A stretch of 64,000 nt of DNA from Bradyrhizobium betae. Lineage in GTDB: Bacteria; Pseudomonadota; Alphaproteobacteria; Rhizobiales; Xanthobacteraceae. Location of the stretch: the NCBI RefSeq assembly GCF_008932115.1, contig NZ_CP044543.1:6702501-6766500 (forward strand), read 5' to 3'. The position numbers and the translations under genes are program-made. Of this stretch, positions 48,464 to 57,106 are shown one piece after another (position 1 is the stretch's first letter; each line of letters opens with the position of its first letter). The notes under the pieces were generated by a model. The model was not told the origin of the DNA. It worked only from the letters and a program-made list of their open reading frames with translations, and did no database searches.

Positions 48464-50242
48464 TCAGCTCTTGATCCGATCGACGAGACGGGCGAGCAGG
48501 CGGGCTTTTCGGGGGGCGGGCGGCGGCTCCCGCTCGACCGCTGGCTCGGTCGAAACGGAGGCTTGCTCGGTCATCGAAAGCCTGCACAGCCCCAATCCGA
48601 GATCGCGCCTGTCATGGCTCAGTCCCTCGGCATAAGGCGAGGATGCGCCGTCAATTTCGAAGACGAAGTGCAGGACATCTCCGAGCTGTTCGGGCGCGGG
48701 AAGCAGTGCCGAGACCCAGCGCGGTTCACCGCCTCGTACTTCTGCCGGCGTGAACGTCCACTCCGCGATCGGTTCGTCGCCACAGTAAACGCGTACGCTG
48801 ACGCCTTCGTGATCTTGCCTCGGCAAATGCGCAAAGGCGAACGCGTTGAGGAAAAGTTGTCGGTCCGGCTTCGCAGCGAGCTTCACCGATAGTTCAGCGC
48901 GGCCGCCAACGCTCCACGTGCCCCATGGTTCGGTGTCCGACCAGCCGTTCCCCATGAAGCCGCGTGAATCGAGCGCATCGCCGAAATCGATCTCCTCGCC
49001 AATTCCGTAGCCCGGCTCCATGTCGGGAGCGGTTTTGGCGAGTGACACCATGGTTTCGACGAAGCGCCGCAAACCGGTCTCCTCGGCCAGGCGCGGGGCG
49101 AGCTCTCGTGCCGCGGTGCCAAGCTGATGCGAATGCCCAAGACCTTCCAGAATGACGTCAGCCAGCGTCTGCGTCGCACGCTCTGCAAACGACAGGCCGA
49201 CGCCGTAGCCCTCTGCGATCTTGTCGGCCATCCAGGTGCCTTCCGGCACGATCACAGGCTTGCCCAGGCTGGCGGCTTCCGTGAAGACGCCGGAGGTCAG
49301 AAATCGATACGGCTGCGCTTCGTAGGCCAACACGACCAGCGTCGATCGCGCGAGGTATCCAAAATATTCGCTCGTGCTCATTTGCAGAGGAAGAAGCTCG
49401 ACCAGCGGATCGCTGCCAAGATCGAGCGTGGCGATGCTTTGCGCGATATCACCGGCCGGCTTGATCAGGAATCTGGTAGCGGGGGCGCGCGCGTGAACGC
49501 GCCTGATGGTCTCGCCGAGATCGGTCAGGCATCGGCCCGATCTGCCGTTGACGTGGACATAGACCGTTGAGTCCGCAGCTTCCGGCGCCGTGGTGACGTC
49601 CGGCGGCCTGCCGAAATGGTGCTGCATCATGAAGGGGCGCCGGCGAAGCACTCGGGAGACGGAGCGCGCCTTGGCCTTCGAGTTCACCAGGAAGAACACG
49701 CGCTCACGCGCTGAGGCATTGTCGAGATCAGCGGACGCCAGTCGGTAGAACGCGGCCCGGGGCTTGAAGCGCCCCGTGTCCAGGTCGGTCAATTCGTCGC
49801 CGATGATGCGGAAGAACACGGCCGGGCGCTTGCCGGCCGGTTGCTCCGCGAGCCACCTGCCGATGCCGCTGATGAGGACCGGGTGCCCTCGCGGAAAGTA
49901 AATGATGTCGGATGAATCGAGGCCTTCGGCATCGAGCCAGGACCGGAAGGGCGCGAAGAGACGGGCAGTGTCGGCAAATGTCACTGTGGACTGAACGAAA
50001 TTCTCGACGCTGACCTCGAACGCCGGAAGCGGCTTCAGCACACGATCCGCCCCGATGTCCGCTGCAAGCCGCTCGTCAGTCGTGCAAAGCACCAGGATTC
50101 GGGGTGTCAGGCCGATATCAGAGCTTTCGTTCCTGAAATGCAGAAGCTCGTTGAATGAATGGCCTGATACGCCAAAGCTCGCAAAGGCCGGAATGACGAT
50201 CCTGGGCCCGGCGGGACCTTTTCGAGCGGGTGGCGAAGTCAT
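48464..50242 (-). CDS. Glycosyltransferase-like protein with C-terminal beta-sandwich
   Basis: This is a 592-residue soluble protein. Residues about 10-420 look like a GT-B type glycosyltransferase (VIPAFASFGVSGHSFN at the start, then LARSTLVVLAYEAQPYRFLTSG and EAASLGKPVIVPEGTWMAD in the nucleotide-sugar half). From about 430 the segment NGWSDTEPWGTWSVGG begins a beta-sandwich of the type found attached to some surface-glycan enzymes. It has no partners nearby. Codon use looks somewhat less GC-biased at third positions than in neighbours (not counted), which may mean transfer. Confidence 0.55.
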   Translation of the reverse strand: MTSPPARKGPAGPRIVIPAFASFGVSGHSFNELLHFRNESSDIGLTPRILVLCTTDERLAADIGADRVLKPLPAFEVSVENFVQSTVTFADTARLFAPFRSWLDAEGLDSSDIIYFPRGHPVLISGIGRWLAEQPAGKRPAVFFRIIGDELTDLDTGRFKPRAAFYRLASADLDNASARERVFFLVNSKAKARSVSRVLRRRPFMMQHHFGRPPDVTTAPEAADSTVYVHVNGRSGRCLTDLGETIRRVHARAPATRFLIKPAGDIAQSIATLDLGSDPLVELLPLQMSTSEYFGYLARSTLVVLAYEAQPYRFLTSGVFTEAASLGKPVIVPEGTWMADKIAEGYGVGLSFAERATQTLADVILEGLGHSHQLGTAARELAPRLAEETGLRRFVETMVSLAKTAPDMEPGYGIGEEIDFGDALDSRGFMGNGWSDTEPWGTWSVGGRAELSVKLAAKPDRQLFLNAFAFAHLPRQDHEGVSVRVYCGDEPIAEWTFTPAEVRGGEPRWVSALLPAPEQLGDVLHFVFEIDGASSPYAEGLSHDRRDLGLGLCRLSMTEQASVSTEPAVEREPPPAPRKARLLARLVDRIKS

Positions 50243-50323
50243 CAAGGGGCCCGGCAAACGTGCATGCGCTTGCGGATGTGTACGTCAATCCCCCAATTTC
50301 AGGAAGTTATTCGTAAGACCGCC

Positions 50324-50353
50324 GGCAGCGGGATCGAGTGAGATCCCGCCGCC
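50324..50353 (-). terminator. Hairpin after the AtoE-type transporter gene
   Basis: GGC-A-GCGGGATC and GATCCCGC-C-GCC pair around GAGTGA with one mismatch. It lies 19 bases past the transporter stop. There is no clear T-run, so termination efficiency is uncertain. Confidence 0.5.
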
Positions 50354-50371
50354 GCTCGGCCATTTGCAGGC

Positions 50372-51823
50372 TCAGGGGAGAACCGGCGGATGATACGTAA
50401 ACGTCGACATCAGGATCGCCGCCACGATCATCACGATCGGAAAATGGATCAGGAACTGGATCGACGTGTAGCCGATCAGATCCTTCGACTTCAATCCGAG
50501 GATCCCGAGCAGCGGCAGCATCCAGAACGGGTTGATGAAGTTCGGCAGCGTTTCGGCGATGTTGTAGACCATGACGGTCCAGCCCAGATGCGCCCCGACC
50601 GAATTTGCCGCCTTCATGATGTAAGGCGCTTCGATGATCCATTTGCCGCCTGCTGACGGAATGAAGAATCCGAGCACGGCGGAGTAGATGCCGACCAGGA
50701 AGGAAAACACGGTCGAGCTGGCGGAGGCATCGACGAACCAGTGCGCGATGGTGTCCGACAGCGTCACGCCTTTGGCGTTCGGCACCTTGGTGAGCATCTG
50801 GGCGATGCCCGCATAGAACGGAAATTGCAGCAGCACGCCCGACACGCTCGGCATCGCCTTGGAGAACGCTTCGAGCAGGCTGCGGGGACGCCAGTGCAAG
50901 AGGATGCCGAGGATCAGGAAGACGAAGTTGTAGGTGTTCAGGCCCGACAGCGTGATGAGCGGATTGCCGGACTGGAAGGTCTGCCACAGCCAGCCAAGGG
51001 CGAGGACGACGATCAGGATGGTCAGGATCGGGCTGAATTCGAGGAAGTCGCCGGGCCGGGCGGGAGCCTTCGGCTTGATCGTGTCGTCTTCAAGCGAGAC
51101 GCCGAGGTCCTGCGCGGTTCGGGTCTCGGCCGCGTTGGGCGCGGTCAGATAGCAGATGACGGCCGACACGACCGTCACCAGGATCGTCGTGACCAGATTT
51201 TGCCAGGTCAGGATCGTCTCGGAAAACCCGATGACGCCGGTGATCGGCAGCAGCGAGCTCGGAATGCTGGCGGCGTTGGCCTGAAGCTGCGCGGCCGACG
51301 AGGTGATGCCGAGCGTGAAGCCGCAGCCGAGGCCGAGATAGCCGGCAGCTCCAGCGGCCCGGTAGTCGAGCTTGATGTCCGTGCGCCGCGCGATCTCGCG
51401 GACCAGCAGGCCGGAGAAGATCAGGCTGAGCCCCCAATTGACCAGCGACAGGAGAATGCTCAGCACCCCGACGAAGACCACGGCGCCGCGTCCGGTGGAG
51501 GGCACCGCGGCCAGGCGGCGCAGCGCGGCCGCGATCGGCGGCGACATCGCCACGACGTAACCTCCGATCGCGACCAGAGCCATCTGCATCGTGAATGGAA
51601 TGAGATTCCAGAAACCGTCACCGAACGCACGGCTGACCGCGAGCGGGGAGCCGCCATGGACGATCGTGCCGATCGCGATGGCGATCACGGCGATCAGCAC
51701 GAAGACATAGGCGTCCGGAAACCAGCGCTCGGAGAAGACCACCAGGCGCTGCGAGAATCTCGCGAGCAGATTGGTCTCGGTCGGTGTAGTCCCGTTGAGA
51801 GAGTCTCCGGAAACGGTCGTCAT
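50372..51823 (-). CDS. Short-chain fatty acid transporter, AtoE family
   Basis: This 483-residue membrane protein has about twelve helices. Family features are the N-terminal FPDAYVFVLIAVIAIAIGT, the SLVNWGLSLIFSG segment, and PSAGGKWIIEAPYIMKAA with NFINPFW near the C-terminus, all AtoE-like (short-chain fatty acid uptake such as butyrate or acetoacetate). GGGGG lies before ATG 51823. It starts 53 bp after the Mo-enzyme gene on the same strand, so both are probably one operon under the divergent GntR regulator. Confidence 0.88.
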   Translation of the reverse strand: MTTVSGDSLNGTTPTETNLLARFSQRLVVFSERWFPDAYVFVLIAVIAIAIGTIVHGGSPLAVSRAFGDGFWNLIPFTMQMALVAIGGYVVAMSPPIAAALRRLAAVPSTGRGAVVFVGVLSILLSLVNWGLSLIFSGLLVREIARRTDIKLDYRAAGAAGYLGLGCGFTLGITSSAAQLQANAASIPSSLLPITGVIGFSETILTWQNLVTTILVTVVSAVICYLTAPNAAETRTAQDLGVSLEDDTIKPKAPARPGDFLEFSPILTILIVVLALGWLWQTFQSGNPLITLSGLNTYNFVFLILGILLHWRPRSLLEAFSKAMPSVSGVLLQFPFYAGIAQMLTKVPNAKGVTLSDTIAHWFVDASASSTVFSFLVGIYSAVLGFFIPSAGGKWIIEAPYIMKAANSVGAHLGWTVMVYNIAETLPNFINPFWMLPLLGILGLKSKDLIGYTSIQFLIHFPIVMIVAAILMSTFTYHPPVLP

Positions 51824-51876
51824 TATCAGCCCCCAATTTGACAGTGATGGTCGTGGTTGAAAGTCATGCGGCGTGG

Positions 51877-54800
51877 TCAGAGCGCGAGCGTGAGCTCGGA
51901 CAGCGGGACCGCCTGACAAGTCAGGCAGTGCTCGGTCAAGCTGTCGCCGCCGCCGAGCTGTGCGACGCGGCCATCGACGATGCGCATGGCGCAGCTCTCG
52001 CACTGACCGACGCGGCAGCCGCTGGGCAGCGGCACGCCCGCGGCATGCGCGGCATCGAGCAGCGTGCCCAATTCAGGCGACCAGAGAAAACTCCTGTCGC
52101 TGCCGGCGAGGTGAACCGTCTGCGGCTCCAGCGTCGCAGGCACTTCGGGCGGCGATACGAAGGCTTCCGCAAAGATGTCGAAGCGGGCAACTCCGCGCTC
52201 GGCGAGCTGCGTGGCCATCGAAGACGTGAAGTCCGGCGAGCCGCAGAGATAGGCAAGGGGGCTTTTGGAGAGCAATGGATCAATGGCGGACAGGTCCAGC
52301 CGGCCGGCATGGTCGTAATTGTCGTGCAGCCGGTCGGATGGGCGAGGTGCCGTAAAGGCCGTAATGAGCTTCAACTGCGGCAGCAGCGCCCGGAGCTCCC
52401 GAAGCCGCGCGGCGAAAGGATGCTCGTTGCCATTGCGGCAGGTGTGGATCAGCAGGACGTCCTTGACGCGCTCGGCCGGCGTCATGGCGAGCAGCGCCTC
52501 AAGATGACTCATGAACGGCGTGATGCCGATTCCGGCCGCCAGAAAGATCAGGGGGCGATGGCTCTGCAATGGCGGGGTGAAGATCCCGCCGGGAGCTTCG
52601 AGCTGGACCTCGTCGCCAATCGCGAGGCGATGAATGTGTTCGGAGAGATGAAGGCCGCTGTCGGAATGCTGCTTCTTGACGGCGACGGACAGCACGTTCT
52701 CGCCGCCGGGTCCGATCAATGAGTAGGCCCGGGCGATGTTCACGCCCGGCAAATTCAGCAGGACGTGCTGCCCCGGCCGGTACGCGGGAAGCGCATCGCC
52801 GTCCTTCGGAGCAAGGTCGATGGCGACGACGTCATCGGCCTCGCGGCGGACGCTCGCGACTGAGAATGTGCGCCGCCCGGCCCAGCGCCCGCGGTTCGCG
52901 GCCTGGTCGCGCCTGATGTCGCAGAGCGTGGCGCGCAGAGGAACCGAGCCGCTGACCGGGTCGCGCGACGCGTCGCTCAATGCGTCGTTCATGTTCGACG
53001 TCGCGACGCCCGCGGACGGCGTCACGCCGAGTCCAAGCGGCGGACAACCCTCCCACCAGCCGAACTCGGCCAGCACGACGCGGTCGTCGAGCGCATCGTT
53101 CAGGCGGACCCGGAGCCGGACCTGACCGGATGGCGTTTCGACGATCGCCCAATCGCCGTCTTCGAGGCCCTGCCGCGTTGCGAGCGTCGTGCTGATCTCC
53201 ACGGCGGGATCGGGCGATTTCCTGCGAAGCGATGCCACGTGCCGATGCGAGCTGTGGACGTACCAGCCGCTCTTGGCGGTCGTCAGCACCAGGGGAAACC
53301 GCTTGCCGGAGGTCGTCGCCATCGGACTCTCGGCCGGCTCGACGTGGCCCGCGAGCGGCGCATAGCCGTGATCGAGCATCAGCTCGGAATAGATCTCCAC
53401 GCGCTGCGTCGGCGTCGCGAAACCGGCGATCGTCCCGTCGTTCTTCCTGTCGGCGTATTTTTCGTGATGGAATGGCTGAGGAAAGCGCATGCCCTCGGGC
53501 TGCTTACGCAAGTCGTCGACGGTGATGCCGAGCGTGGCCAATTGATAATTCCAGCCGGCACGAATGTCGCCGCCGAAGAACTGCTCCGCCATCCCCATGC
53601 GCACAGCCAGTTCCGCGACGATCTCGTAGTCGGCCTTGCTCTCGCCGTGCCGTGGCAGCATCCGCGGCCGGAACTGGATCGTCTCGACGGCCTCCTGCGT
53701 GATCTCGAAGCCGATCTTCAGCGCATCGCGTTCCCAGGGCATGCCGGCCGGCAGCACGATGTCGGCATTCTCCGCGGTCGGATTCATGAACATGTCGACA
53801 TGGACATGGAAGTCGAGCGCGCGCAGCGCTTCGCGATTGCGCGAAGAGTGTCCCTGCGACACCACGAAGTTGGTGCCGAAGCTCATCAGCGCGTTGACGC
53901 GGTAGGGCTCGCCCTTGAGCACCGCGCGACTGAAATCGCGCGCCGTGATCCACCCGCGGCTCGGCGGCCCCAGCGGCAATTCGTCGAGGCCCAGCGCCTT
54001 CGCTTTCTGGCCCGGCGGCAGCAGGCTGATGTCGTTGACTGCGCGTGTCGGTGGCGGGACCGGCCAGACATTGCCGCCGGGCCGGTCGCAGGCACCGGTG
54101 AGGGCATAGAGCGTCGCAATGGCCCGCTCGGTGGCGGTCGCATTGGTGTGCTGACCGACGCCGGTCCACGAATGATAGGCGAGCTTCGGACTGTTCTCGA
54201 ACAGCGCGCAGAACGCGGCGACTTTCGATTCATCGAGCCAGGTGGTCGCGGCGACGCTGGACGTCGTGTAGGAGGCAGCCTCGGCTGCGAGCCGCGAGAA
54301 AGCGGTTCTCGCGGCGATCACGCGTCCGCCCACGCCATCAAGCGTTGCCTCGGCGTCGAGGACGCAATTCGCCGGATCGAGCACCTCGACGCGCGGGTCG
54401 TGCGGTCGCGCCTTGCCGGATGGATCGATCACGACGAACGCGTCCGGCGACTGATCGGGCCACAGCTCGGTTGCCCGGACGAAACGTCCGGTGTGCGTGT
54501 CGACCAGAAACGGGCCGTTGGTCCAGCGCGTGACGAAATCCTGATCGTACGTGCCGGTTGCAATGAGATGCCGGATTGCCGCCATCGCCAGCGCCCCATC
54601 GGCGCCGGGACGGATGCGCAGCCAGAGGTCGGCCTGCTGTCCCGACCCGTTCGGCTTGGGATCGACGACGGCCACGCGCGCGCCGCGACGGCGCGCGTCC
54701 GCGATGCGGGTGGCCTGCGCAAGCCAGGTCCGCGCGGGATTGTGTCCCCACAGCACGATGGTGTCGGCTCTGTCGTAGTCGGGGAAGCCGATGCCGCGGC

Positions 54801-55263
54801 CGAACGTCAGCGCGTGGGCGAAATCCTTGTGCCAGCCGCAGACTTCGACGGCATAGATCAGGTTGGGACTGCCGAAACATCGGATGAACCGCTCGACCCA
54901 TTCGAAGCTGTCGACCATGGGGGTGCCGCTCGGTGTCGTGACGGCGAACGCGACGGCTTCCGCGCCGGCAGTGCTGCGGATCCGCCCAAGCTTCTCGACA
55001 ATCTCGCCGAGAGCTTCGTCCCAGGAAATCCGGACCCAGCCAGGGTCGGCGGCATCGCGCGGCGCCGTCCGGCGGAGCGGGTAGGTCAGGCGGCGCGGGC
55101 TATGCACCATCTCGGGCGCGGCGCGGCCCTTCGAGCACAGCGCGCCGCCGGTAGGGTGCGCCGGCGCATTCTCGACCGCGACCATGCGGCCGTTCTCGAC
55201 CACGGTCGTCGAACCGCACCGCGAACGGCAGAGCGTGCAATAGCCGGGATAGCGTTCTGCCAT
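51877..55263 (-). CDS. Molybdopterin oxidoreductase fused to FAD reductase and 2Fe-2S ferredoxin domains
   Basis: This 1128-residue single chain has three modules. Residues 1 to about 800 are a DMSO-reductase-family Mo-bisMGD subunit with an N-terminal 4Fe-4S motif (Cys9, Cys12, Cys16, Cys43) and a likely Mo-ligand Cys142 in VEVCGWHKDF. About 805-1040 is a ferredoxin-reductase unit (ARAYSLIG for flavin, AAGIGITPFMSHLE for NAD(P)). About 1045-1128 is a plant-type 2Fe-2S domain (Cys1083, 1088, 1091, 1116). No signal peptide is seen, so it is cytoplasmic. The design suggests electrons exchanged directly with NAD(P)H. The substrate is unknown. Confidence 0.9.
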   Translation of the reverse strand: MAERYPGYCTLCRSRCGSTTVVENGRMVAVENAPAHPTGGALCSKGRAAPEMVHSPRRLTYPLRRTAPRDAADPGWVRISWDEALGEIVEKLGRIRSTAGAEAVAFAVTTPSGTPMVDSFEWVERFIRCFGSPNLIYAVEVCGWHKDFAHALTFGRGIGFPDYDRADTIVLWGHNPARTWLAQATRIADARRRGARVAVVDPKPNGSGQQADLWLRIRPGADGALAMAAIRHLIATGTYDQDFVTRWTNGPFLVDTHTGRFVRATELWPDQSPDAFVVIDPSGKARPHDPRVEVLDPANCVLDAEATLDGVGGRVIAARTAFSRLAAEAASYTTSSVAATTWLDESKVAAFCALFENSPKLAYHSWTGVGQHTNATATERAIATLYALTGACDRPGGNVWPVPPPTRAVNDISLLPPGQKAKALGLDELPLGPPSRGWITARDFSRAVLKGEPYRVNALMSFGTNFVVSQGHSSRNREALRALDFHVHVDMFMNPTAENADIVLPAGMPWERDALKIGFEITQEAVETIQFRPRMLPRHGESKADYEIVAELAVRMGMAEQFFGGDIRAGWNYQLATLGITVDDLRKQPEGMRFPQPFHHEKYADRKNDGTIAGFATPTQRVEIYSELMLDHGYAPLAGHVEPAESPMATTSGKRFPLVLTTAKSGWYVHSSHRHVASLRRKSPDPAVEISTTLATRQGLEDGDWAIVETPSGQVRLRVRLNDALDDRVVLAEFGWWEGCPPLGLGVTPSAGVATSNMNDALSDASRDPVSGSVPLRATLCDIRRDQAANRGRWAGRRTFSVASVRREADDVVAIDLAPKDGDALPAYRPGQHVLLNLPGVNIARAYSLIGPGGENVLSVAVKKQHSDSGLHLSEHIHRLAIGDEVQLEAPGGIFTPPLQSHRPLIFLAAGIGITPFMSHLEALLAMTPAERVKDVLLIHTCRNGNEHPFAARLRELRALLPQLKLITAFTAPRPSDRLHDNYDHAGRLDLSAIDPLLSKSPLAYLCGSPDFTSSMATQLAERGVARFDIFAEAFVSPPEVPATLEPQTVHLAGSDRSFLWSPELGTLLDAAHAAGVPLPSGCRVGQCESCAMRIVDGRVAQLGGGDSLTEHCLTCQAVPLSELTLAL

Positions 55264-55276
55264 GGACAGCCCAAGA

Positions 55277-55301
55277 GTAGTGCATTACAGTAATGCGCTA
55301 C
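55277..55301. promoter_or_regulatory. 25-bp palindrome, probable GntR operator
   Basis: The core GCATTAC-A-GTAATGC is perfect, and four more base pairs match on each side after one mismatch. It begins 13 bp before the Mo-enzyme start and 87 bp before gntR, so binding would affect both promoters. Confidence 0.65.
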
Positions 55302-55387
55302 ATGCTCGGCGATGGCACCTTCCTGGTCAAGTGCATTCTTTGGGCGGTGCTGATAGATCGAGCAGCAGGCGGCAAGTCGGAGGGGAC

Positions 55388-56080
55388 ATGGACCAGAATC
55401 TGCGCGAGCAGGTCGTGCAGCAGGTGCGCGCGGAAATCATTTCCGGTCAGAGCCTGCCCGGCACGATGTATTCGGTTCCGACCTTGGCCGCGAGCCTTGG
55501 CGTGTCATCGACGCCGGTCCGCGAAGCGCTGCTGGAGCTGAGCCGCAGCGGCCTGATCGAGCCCGTCCGCAATCGCGGCTTCAGGGTTGTCGAGCCGACC
55601 TTGATGGAGCTTCGCAACCTGTTCGATCTGCGCGACGTGCTCGAGCTCCATGCCGCGTCATTGGTTGCGCGCAAGCCTGACAAGGATCTGAGTGAGCTTT
55701 ATCCGTGGGCCGAAGCCATCGCGCGCGCGGTCAAGACCGAGGATATCGGGCTCTACATCGAGGCGGACCGAACCTTCCATCGCTTGCTGACGGACGCCGC
55801 GGGCAATCCGCGCCTGACCGAGATGGTGATGGGATTGCGCGACCAGATGCGGCTGTACGGGATCAATTCACGCGCGGGCCTCGCGCGTCAGAACGACTCG
55901 GCTCCCGAACACTTCCGGATCATCGAGCTGGCAAGCGCGGGCAAGGAGGAGGCGCTCACCAATCTTCTGCGCCATCACATCCGCGCCTGGGAGCCGATCT
56001 TCGTCGAAGCGCTCTCCCAGGTCGGGGCTGGTCGCGAACCGATCGCTGCCGCCCGCAAGCGGCAGTTCTCGCCAACTTAG
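55388..56080 (+). CDS. GntR family transcriptional regulator, FCD type
   Basis: This 230-residue regulator has an N-terminal winged helix (LREQVVQQVRAEIISGQ, ...VSSTPVREALLELSRSGLIE) and a C-terminal all-helical FCD ligand-binding domain with FRIIELA and LLRHH (metal-type His). Start ATG 55388 has GGAGGGG upstream. It is divergent from the Mo-enzyme/transporter operon and is probably its local, acid-responsive repressor. It ends 1 bp from the convergent DUF2147 gene. Confidence 0.9.
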   Translation: MDQNLREQVVQQVRAEIISGQSLPGTMYSVPTLAASLGVSSTPVREALLELSRSGLIEPVRNRGFRVVEPTLMELRNLFDLRDVLELHAASLVARKPDKDLSELYPWAEAIARAVKTEDIGLYIEADRTFHRLLTDAAGNPRLTEMVMGLRDQMRLYGINSRAGLARQNDSAPEHFRIIELASAGKEEALTNLLRHHIRAWEPIFVEALSQVGAGREPIAAARKRQFSPT

Positions 56081-56081
56081 C

Positions 56082-56936
56082 TCAGTTCACCCGCGTCCAG
56101 GTCTGGCCGCCGCAGAACATGCCGCCGAAGGCGCAGCCCTGCACGCGGAGCCGATCCGTGCCCTTCATCGCGATCGTCGAATCGTAGGTCGATCCGGTGT
56201 TGGGATCGAGGATGCGGCCGGACCATTTCTGCTCCTTGCCGGGCTTCATGTTGATCAGGACCTGCTCGCCGTTCTGGTTCGATTTGCTGTCGACCGAATA
56301 GCCGCAGAGATTGTTGCCGCACTGCTCGATGCGGACCTTGCCTTCCTTCTCCTCGGTGAGCCAGATGCCGAGCGGTGAATTGAGGTCGCGGGTCGGCGCG
56401 GCTGCGGGCGCCGGCGGGGCGACGGCGGCGGACTGAACCGGGGCAGGAGGCGGAGGTGGCGCCGCGGGCGCGGTGGCTGCAGTCGGAGCGGGCGGCGGCA
56501 CGGCGGGAGCCGCCTGCTGCTCGGCCGGAGCGGGGGCCGGGGGAGGCGCGGGCGGTGGCAGCACGGCCGTTTCGGCGGGAGCATTGCTGGCGGTCGCTGC
56601 CGGAGGCGGCGCGGGTGCGGGCGGAGCTGGCGGCGGCACTGCAGCGGTTGGTGCGGGTGCCTGTTCTGCTGCCGGAGGTGCTGCGACAGGCGCCGGTGCG
56701 GCCGGCGCTTGCGGATTGGCTTTGGCCTGCTGCGGCGTCTGCTGGCCCGGGGTCGTCTCGTTGTTCTTGGTCTTCTTGGCCTTGCCCTGGCCGGTGTTGT
56801 CATACACCCCGGGGATCTGCACCGTGCCACGGTCCGGATCGATGCGGATGGTGCGTCCGCCATATTCGAAGGTGTACTGCGCCTGGGCAGCTGTGCTTGC
56901 CAAAAGGAATGCGGCCGCGGCCAACAGCTTCCTCAT
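56082..56936 (-). CDS. DUF2147 family exported protein with long Pro/Ala linker
   Basis: This 284-residue exported protein has a signal peptide (cut after AAQAQ), a short N-terminal domain (YTFEYGGRTIRIDPDRG), then about 110 residues of nearly pure Pro/Ala/Val. The C-terminal DUF2147 domain (about 190-284) reads SPLGIWLTEEKEGKVRIEQC, with two pairs of cysteines (QCGNNLCG, QGCAFGGMFCGG). Start ATG 56936 has AGGAG at 8 bases. A CRP-like palindrome lies 61 bp upstream. The function of DUF2147 is not known. Confidence 0.85.
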   Translation of the reverse strand: MRKLLAAAAFLLASTAAQAQYTFEYGGRTIRIDPDRGTVQIPGVYDNTGQGKAKKTKNNETTPGQQTPQQAKANPQAPAAPAPVAAPPAAEQAPAPTAAVPPPAPPAPAPPPAATASNAPAETAVLPPPAPPPAPAPAEQQAAPAVPPPAPTAATAPAAPPPPPAPVQSAAVAPPAPAAAPTRDLNSPLGIWLTEEKEGKVRIEQCGNNLCGYSVDSKSNQNGEQVLINMKPGKEQKWSGRILDPNTGSTYDSTIAMKGTDRLRVQGCAFGGMFCGGQTWTRVN

Positions 56937-56996
56937 TTCGCTCTCCTGAACAGGTGGTCCCCGCACCGAGGCTTAGGCCCCGGTTCGATCGCAAAA

Positions 56997-57012
56997 AGTG
57001 ATCTAGATCACT
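56997..57012. promoter_or_regulatory. CRP/FNR-type palindrome AGTGATCTAGATCACT
   Basis: The 16-bp perfect palindrome contains GTGA-TCTAGA-TCAC, i.e. the GTGA-N6-TCAC core of the CRP consensus, and is close to TTGAT-N4-ATCAA FNR/FixK sites. It lies 61 bp upstream of the DUF2147 start, a usual position for a control site. TTTT follows on the minus strand, so a terminator role for the gene at 57107 is an alternative. Confidence 0.6.
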
Positions 57013-57106
57013 GTTGTCCGTATGAGTCGTCGTCCGGTGGTTCCGGGTTCAATACGCTCGGAGCGGGTCCAAAGTTTGGCCGGGGCAAGCGGCAGGAGGA
57101 CGCAGC

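Noticed and set aside
53239..55293. Long open frame antisense to the Mo-enzyme gene
   Set aside because: Composition is that of a complementary-strand shadow and no motif is found; the sense frame has all expected cofactor motifs.
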